Below, piece by piece: positions 59,019 to 64,000 of a stretch of 64,000 nt of DNA; within the stretch, counting starts at the first letter, position 1, and the number at the start of each line of letters is the position of its first letter. The position numbers and the translations under genes were made by a program. The notes under the pieces were generated by a model. That model saw only the letters and a list, made by a program, of their open reading frames with translations. It made no database searches and was not told where the DNA came from. The DNA is from Zychaea mexicana (taxonomy: Eukaryota; Mucoromycota; Mucoromycetes; Mucorales; Lichtheimiaceae). The DNA lies in the NCBI RefSeq assembly GCF_025766255.1, contig NW_026516687.1, forward strand, positions 248,001-312,000, given 5' to 3'.

Positions 59019-60325
59019 TTAATATGTAGGTGGTGGGATAGGATGTTCGACACAATCGGCGGGAATTCGTTCGAGTACTTGAATTGGATCACCAACACGG
59101 ATAGTGCCAGCAGTAAGTGGTGCAGCATCTACACAGAAGCATCCATTATTTCTGCCTGGCTTGTCCGGGATGTTTCGTTTTTTCTTGAGATAGTCGGTAA
59201 CACAACCCCAATCATCCTTGACGCCGGTATCCTGGTCAATCCCAGGTACTAGGAAAAACGATAGCCTTCAGCACGTTTTCATATCATTTGCGTAATAAAC
59301 GCACCCTTTGAAATGGCTATATAAATGAACATACCAGGGCAACGAGCAGTGGGACGCATGATATAAAACGTTACTTCACCAATTCTACAGAGCAAAAAAT
59401 ATATAAGATCCAAATAGTTATTCTTCTACTGACCCTGCATGTTATATATCTTGCTCTACGCCTGAACCGGAATATGTGTACGGGATTATTTACTTTGCCA
59501 CGAGCCACTCGTCTTCTTCCCACGGGATCGTACTAGAAATTGTAAGGTTGTTACGGAACCGATCCATAGAGATCGACTTGCCGTTGCTCATTCCGGTTTC
59601 CTCCAAGCCATGATTGACACTTTCCAGACTCGCTTCGAAACCAAATGAGACGGGCGACCAATCCGAAAAAGGCGAATGCAAACCAGGCAATTTCTGGTGA
59701 GTGGGTCGAGTGTAGATTCCCTTGGCAGGATCATCCAATGTGACAAGGCGCAGCTCAGGTAACTGTGCGTCAAAATTGATCTCATCGTCGTCTCCGACGG
59801 GGTTTTGCTTATTATGATCCCGATGGTCGTTGAAAAACTTGCCAACCCAGTGTGATGCCTCATCGCCCATATCAAACACGGTCAATGTGTCCTCCCATAG
59901 CTTTGCAGTAAACTGGCGGCCCAAGGATGGATGAAGTGGAAGAACCAAATCAGACTGTCCAGGAGCTGTCAATGTCAGCGTGTCTGCTGTCGTGTCCACC
60001 AAAGGGCGAATAAGTGCCATCGACGAGTATTTGCTAGTTGGTTCATAAGCAAAAAATGCGTGTGGCTATTAAAAATATGTAATCGGTCTATCCCTCTCGT
60101 TTTGTAGACCCCCCAAAAACGCAAAAAAGGAAGTGGAAGGGTGAGCGGAAAGATAATATACCGTTGAGTAATGAAGCGACCAGACTTTGCTTCAATGAAC
60201 ATGAAACGACGATCGATTTGAAGACCCATTGAATCGATTTCGCATTCTTTCAGCTCAACGCAATGACATGATTTAATAGGGTATGCTCGTATGGCCGAGA
60301 GTCGAGGCTGATCCGGAGAAGGCAT
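59019..60325 (-). CDS. MOSC-domain protein (YcbX/mARC-like)
   Basis: Four exons on the minus strand: 60325-60162, 60033-59494, 59384-59335 and 59248-59019, total 984 nt, 327 residues. An N-terminal beta-barrel (MOSC_N) opens with LSAIRAYPIKSCHCVELKE and GLQIDRRFMFIEAKSGRFITQR; the C-terminal MOSC domain contains RFRNNLTI, IGEVTFYIMRPTARCPVPGIDQDTG and CVDAAPLTAGTIRVGD. The Cys in the RC pair matches the residue that holds the molybdenum cofactor in mARC. Members reduce N-hydroxylated compounds with the help of cytochrome b5 or ferredoxin-like partners. There is no evident membrane anchor at the N-terminus, unlike animal mARC, so it may be soluble. All joins maintain the conserved motifs. Confidence 0.9.
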
Positions 60326-61470
60326 ATTATTATATTTGACAGTGAAGTGTAAAAAAAAGAAGTACAGGCCAGACTTGGTTATATAATTTTGGAACCGAGG
60401 CTTCGGACTGGGGTTGCTCACAGTGAATGTTGGTTGTGCTTTTCTCCGCTGCGGCATGAACTAGCCCATTGTGATGATACAGATCACTACATTTACCGGT
60501 GCTGTTGTGTTGTATCAAATAAGGTTATCTCATCAAGCGGCAAGACTTCATACGAGCAAGAGCTAGGCTTGCACATACACAACTACATCATCATTGACGA
60601 CTGTTTTTACATCGATCGCCATTTTTTAACCTGATGGTAACAGACCAAAATAACATCCCGGGTCAGAGAGAGCTTTGTTAAGCATACTCATCACAAGATG
60701 GGTTTTATTGTTAAAGTATTATGAAGGGTTTATGAGGGCTAAAGGAGATGACTTTAGAAGCCGGGCTATATTCTATATGCATCATAGCATTAACAGCACA
60801 CACTTCTAAAAAGCTGTTGTGGAATATATCGTGCCGCACCTTATGGTACACTCGCTGATGACATACATTTCCCAGCGTAGTATTTAATCACTGCTGTTAA
60901 TTCGGAGGGAGCATCAAGTTATTTGCGATGAGACACTTGCTAGTGTGCATCTGTGCGGCAACGTACACATATACTAACATTCGAATATTACAGATTTTCA
61001 AGGGAGGTTCAAGTTGAAAACAGGTTTCAAAACCGACGACAAGAGCATAACAGCACCAAGCAGAGACTTGTTCATATGTGTGTTGGTACAAGCAAAAATG
61101 CGGGTGCTTCTATGGTCAGTAGTAACCGAATGCATCCTCACGGACAAAACTATGGTTGCTATGTACCTCGAGAAGAGACGCTTTTACCCTTAGATGAGGG
61201 ACAAAGAAGAATAGTTGCCACAAGAAAGGAAGCCTTCGTTGCTATGGGCTATCTATCGCTAAGCTACAGGAAACCATGACTGCAGCAGAGCGAAAAGGAA
61301 TGGATCAATCGATCAGCTTACAAAACACAATTTTACTTTGCCGTCGTGCAATGAAGCTGTATATGTAGCGCGGTGCGTACCTTCTTTGTTCCTGTTATTC
61401 AACCTCCACCTTTCCTGTATTTTATTTTCCTCTTTGCTTTTTTCACTGCAATTAACAATAACAAAGCAAA
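60326..61470. other. Intergenic region between MOSC and CLASP-type genes
   Basis: A 1.1-kb spacer between divergent genes. A plus-strand frame at about 61075-61280 (67 residues, with GYLSLSYRKP) looks mildly protein-like but joins to nothing. A pyrimidine-rich run at 61395-61445 precedes the CLASP-type start, as expected for a promoter. Confidence 0.4.
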
Positions 61471-63111
61471 ATGGAGATTTATCCTAAAAAGCCAATCAGG
61501 GTAGAGTCTGCTGTATACTATAAAAGCTGTATCTTTGTGTTCTTTCGGTCTGTTAATAGTTGAAATCTTGATGTGTGAATATTGTTCAGATCGCCTCAAA
61601 GGCAGAGTTGGATAAAGAGATGCGGCGAATCCAACAACTCTTTAGCAAGGGCGAAACAGAAGAAACGTGGGAGTTCTTTAATATTGCATTGAAAAACCTT
61701 GGTGTCTGGACATTGGAAGATAAGGCACACGAATACGATGGTTTTGTAGATCATTTAAAAATGTTGCAAAGACCTTTGATCAAAACTGTAAGCACTGTTT
61801 CATTTTTTTTTTCGCGTCTTGCACTATTGTTCGGGTAGTATAACACACTGATGACCAATTGCCTTTTTCGTTTGTGTAGCTTACCACTGAACGCACACGA
61901 CTCTCTGGTGCAGCAACAGAGTTCTTAAAAAAGGTATCAGAAGCCATGCAACGCGACTATGACCAACACGTCCACGACTTGTTTGCGCCCACGTTACTGC
62001 GCATGTTTGCCAGAACCAACAAGGTGATGCTCACCCGCGCTGTCGAGTGCTACAAGACAATTATCGATCACGCCAAGTTGCCACGGATGATCCCTAAATT
62101 ATCGACACTCTTGAAATCGCAAAAGGAGACGAGCAAATCTGTTCGACAGTGCGTTGCCGCCTGTCTCGACAAACTGGTTGAAACTAACACAAAGGAAGAT
62201 ATCGCACCGCATCAAACTCTGATTGAAGACGCAATCCGTATGACTGCCATGGATTCAGCGCCAGACGTGCGTTTAGCTATTCGATGTTGCTACAAGACCT
62301 ATAGCATAAAGTTCCCTGAATCTGCTTCAAAGTAAGCTCAAGAAGATAAAAACGGGAGGTGGGGGTTGGGGGAAGAATGATTAGAGAAGGATTTTATCAT
62401 TGACAACGAGCAAACAAAACTAGGTTTGAAGAAAAGTTACCCGCCGATATCAAGAAATACCTGACCGTGACCGAAAGAAGGCCAACATCCAAACTCTTAT
62501 CCAGAACATCCTCAGCCTCGTCCTTTTCCTCTACTACTTCCTCAACATCCGCTACAAAGAACGCACCAGCATCTCTGACGACATCTCACGCTGTGGGACG
62601 TGTCGTTAAACACGCTGGTACGCGACTGCCGCGACCTAAGAGCAGAAACAGTGCACCACAATTATCCACAGCCAAATTACCGATCCCACAGCGTCCACGA
62701 ACATCCATGTCTGCATCGCTTTCAGCAAGAGGATCCAAAATACCCAACGCAAAGAGACCAGCTACCCCCACCGCCAGCAAAGCTACGTCATCGTCTGTCT
62801 TAATATCCAAACCTGCAGCAAAAGATGCATCCACAACAGCAACAGCAGCAACAGCAGCATCGTCATCCTCAAAAAATAGTAGCACATTATCTAAATTAAC
62901 GCGAGCCACTGCATCGAGCTCATTGAAATTCACACCAAAGACCAACGCTCGAACATCAGCAACGATGCAGAAAATGTTTATGTTGCGCGGAATGACGCCT
63001 GTTCGACCGATTAAGCGGCCCTCTAGTAGTGTCTCTTCTACTACACGTAACAGTGGCCAGGAAAATAGACGTCCCGCAAAAAAGCAAAATGTGGAAAATG
63101 CGACTCAATAA
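61471..63111 (+). CDS. Short CLASP-family TOG-domain protein
   Basis: Four exons: 61471-61500, 61590-61787, 61880-62331 and 62424-63111, total 1368 nt, 455 residues. The first exon codes MEIYPKKPIR and joins in phase to IASKAELDKEMRRIQQLF; it is chosen because the second exon has no ATG in frame, though its GTAGAG donor is weak. Residues 10-235 form an alpha-helical CLASP N-terminal TOG domain (HLKMLQRPLIKTLTTERTRLSG, AFARTNKVMLTRAV-like helices). The rest is basic, Ser/Thr/Pro-rich with RPRTSMSASLSARGSKIP, similar to microtubule-binding linkers. CLASPs promote microtubule rescue. Full-length fungal CLASPs exceed 1000 residues with several TOGs; here only one is present, so it is a short form or a paralogue. 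Confidence 0.8.
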
Positions 63112-63479
63112 GCAATAAAAAAGAAGTGTTCAGGGGCGCATTACTATACCACTATACTACTAGTACTACTGCTGCTGCTGCTGCTGTTGGTGTTGTTACT
63201 ACTACTAGTATACCCTGGCACTTCATTTTATCTGATAATATGTCACATACGACTCATACTACAGCATATTCTACATATTTTAAAAATAAGGAGCCATACT
63301 ACAACGGATGGGTCTCTCTTGCATACTACACTCACAACATCTGTCTATTGTTGATGCTATATGCCAGATATGAAAAGCGCTAAAAGCACCGACTGGTGGT
63401 TTCAAGAGAGCATATAACACACACACGAAATGCGGTTTGGTACTCAGCTTGCCCTATTCCCGTTTCCTTTTCTTATTAA
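63112..63479. other. Intergenic spacer with CTG repeat
   Basis: 368 bp downstream of the CLASP-type gene. A short CTG/GCT trinucleotide run lies at about 63168-63187. Nothing else seen before the transposon end. Confidence 0.5.
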
Positions 63480-64000
63480 GAGCATCCCTAGCGGACTCGC
63501 GAAATTTCAAATCTCGAAATTTTTGCGAGCGAGTTTGTATTTTTTTGTTCCTAGCGGACTCGCCAAACCATTTGCATAATTTGAGAGTCGCAGAATTCTG
63601 AGTCCAAGCTCGCGAAATTTGTCGACTCGCGAAACTACTTGTTGATCCTGTACCTCATTTTTTAAAATAAACTCAAAAACAACAACAACTTCACAATCAT
63701 CACCAAAATGCAAGAAAATCGCCCCAACACCCCACAACCACCTAACTCCCCTTTGCCTACTTCCGCTCCTACCACTACTTCGTCCTCTTCCGTGAAGGAA
63801 AAGAAGAGTATTGGAAAGGCAGGAGGTCGCGAAGGCAACCTGAACTATTCTCCAGCAGAAGATCTTCAACTGTGTAAATCATGGTTGAAGATCTCGATCA
63901 ATGCCGAAACAGGGACAGACCAGGATGGTGGCCAATTCTGGCAAAAAGTTGCTACCCATTTTGCTTCGCATATCGAGGATCCCAGAGGCGAACGAACGGC
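63480..64000 (+). mobile_element. Left end of a PIF/Harbinger-like transposon (incomplete)
   Basis: The sequence TTAAGAGCATCCCTAGC at 63476-63492 has the look of a PIF/Harbinger terminus: a TTA or TAA 3-bp target next to GAGCATC. A motif CCTAGCGGACTCGC is repeated at 63487 and 63552, and further GACTCGCGAAA copies follow, as in transposase-binding ends. A Myb/SANT-like ORF starts at 63708. The right end and target duplication lie outside the window, so the call is provisional. Confidence 0.6.
63708..64000 (+). CDS. Myb/SANT-like DNA-binding protein, 5' part only
   Basis: An open frame starts at 63708 (MQENRPNTPQPPNSP) and runs past the window edge without a stop, 97 codons visible. After a Ser/Thr/Pro-rich leader comes NYSPAEDLQLCKSWLKISIN and GGQFWQKVATHF, the first helices of the Myb/trihelix-like domain found in the accessory protein of PIF/Harbinger transposons, which binds the element ends and helps the transposase. 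It lies just inside a Harbinger-like terminus, which supports the role. The domestic alternative is a host trihelix factor derived from such an element. The transposase gene should lie beyond the edge. Confidence 0.65.
   Translation, partial: MQENRPNTPQPPNSPLPTSAPTTTSSSSVKEKKSIGKAGGREGNLNYSPAEDLQLCKSWLKISINAETGTDQDGGQFWQKVATHFASHIEDPRGERT

Noticed and set aside
60953..61279. 108-residue plus frame before the CLASP-type gene as its first exon
   Set aside because: It does not join in phase with good splice sites, whereas the short exon at 61471-61500 does and resembles CLASP N-termini.

Overview
The window looks like nuclear DNA of an early-diverging filamentous fungus, most likely a Mucoromycota (Mucorales-like) species. 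The evidence is AT-rich spacers, compact spliced genes with many short GT-AG introns and several microexons, fungal housekeeping proteins, and LINE, hAT-like and PIF/Harbinger-like elements in the spacers. The lineage is an inference from gene style and protein flavour; no rRNA marker is present.

Layout. 1-4.9 kb: no gene I can support. 4.9-9.8 kb: an LRR protein with an N-myristoylation signal, a CCC1/VIT1 vacuolar iron transporter with a 10-nt exon, and a three-exon gene of unknown function. 10.8-19.4 kb: a transposon island. It holds a rotted LINE fragment split by a TIR element, an 877-bp non-autonomous hAT-like element with a perfect 13-bp TIR and 8-bp direct repeats inside a 20-bp tandem array, and a full-length LINE (13503-19372) with intact ORF1 and ORF2. 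The LINE interrupts a tRNA-Leu(CAA) gene at its A box and is flanked by a 15-bp duplication of the tRNA 5' end, so the tRNA gene is restored on one side. 19.5-24.7 kb: a gene desert. 24.7-27.3 kb: IMP2 (mitochondrial inner membrane protease) and RPL13 (eL13). 27.4-37.6 kb: three tandem gamma-glutamyltranspeptidase-like genes with the same 12-exon structure. Two of them end in a peroxisomal PTS1-type Ala-Lys-Leu and one does not. 38.6-40 kb: a relic of a second LINE. 40-43 kb: desert. 43-44.6 kb: secreted GH18 chitinase. 45-55.5 kb: a dense housekeeping and regulatory block with an ERF4-type palmitoyltransferase subunit, ORC5, an RFX transcription factor and COQ3 on the plus strand, then a CaMK-type kinase on the minus strand. 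56.6-58.3 kb: a decayed F-box/leucine-rich gene. 59-60.3 kb: MOSC-domain protein. 61.5-63.1 kb: a short CLASP-type TOG protein. 63.48 kb to the edge: the left end of a PIF/Harbinger-like transposon whose Myb/SANT-like ORF runs out of the window.

Functional links are mostly independent housekeeping roles: iron storage, mitochondrial protein maturation, ubiquinone synthesis, replication licensing, Ras palmitoylation, Ca2+ signalling and microtubules. The one evident gene-family expansion is the GGT-like triplet, which suggests gamma-glutamyl or glutathione-type substrates handled in two compartments. The most unusual structure is the LINE in the tRNA gene. Exon joins were built by hand from reading frame, splice consensus and family conservation; none was tested by RNA or database search.
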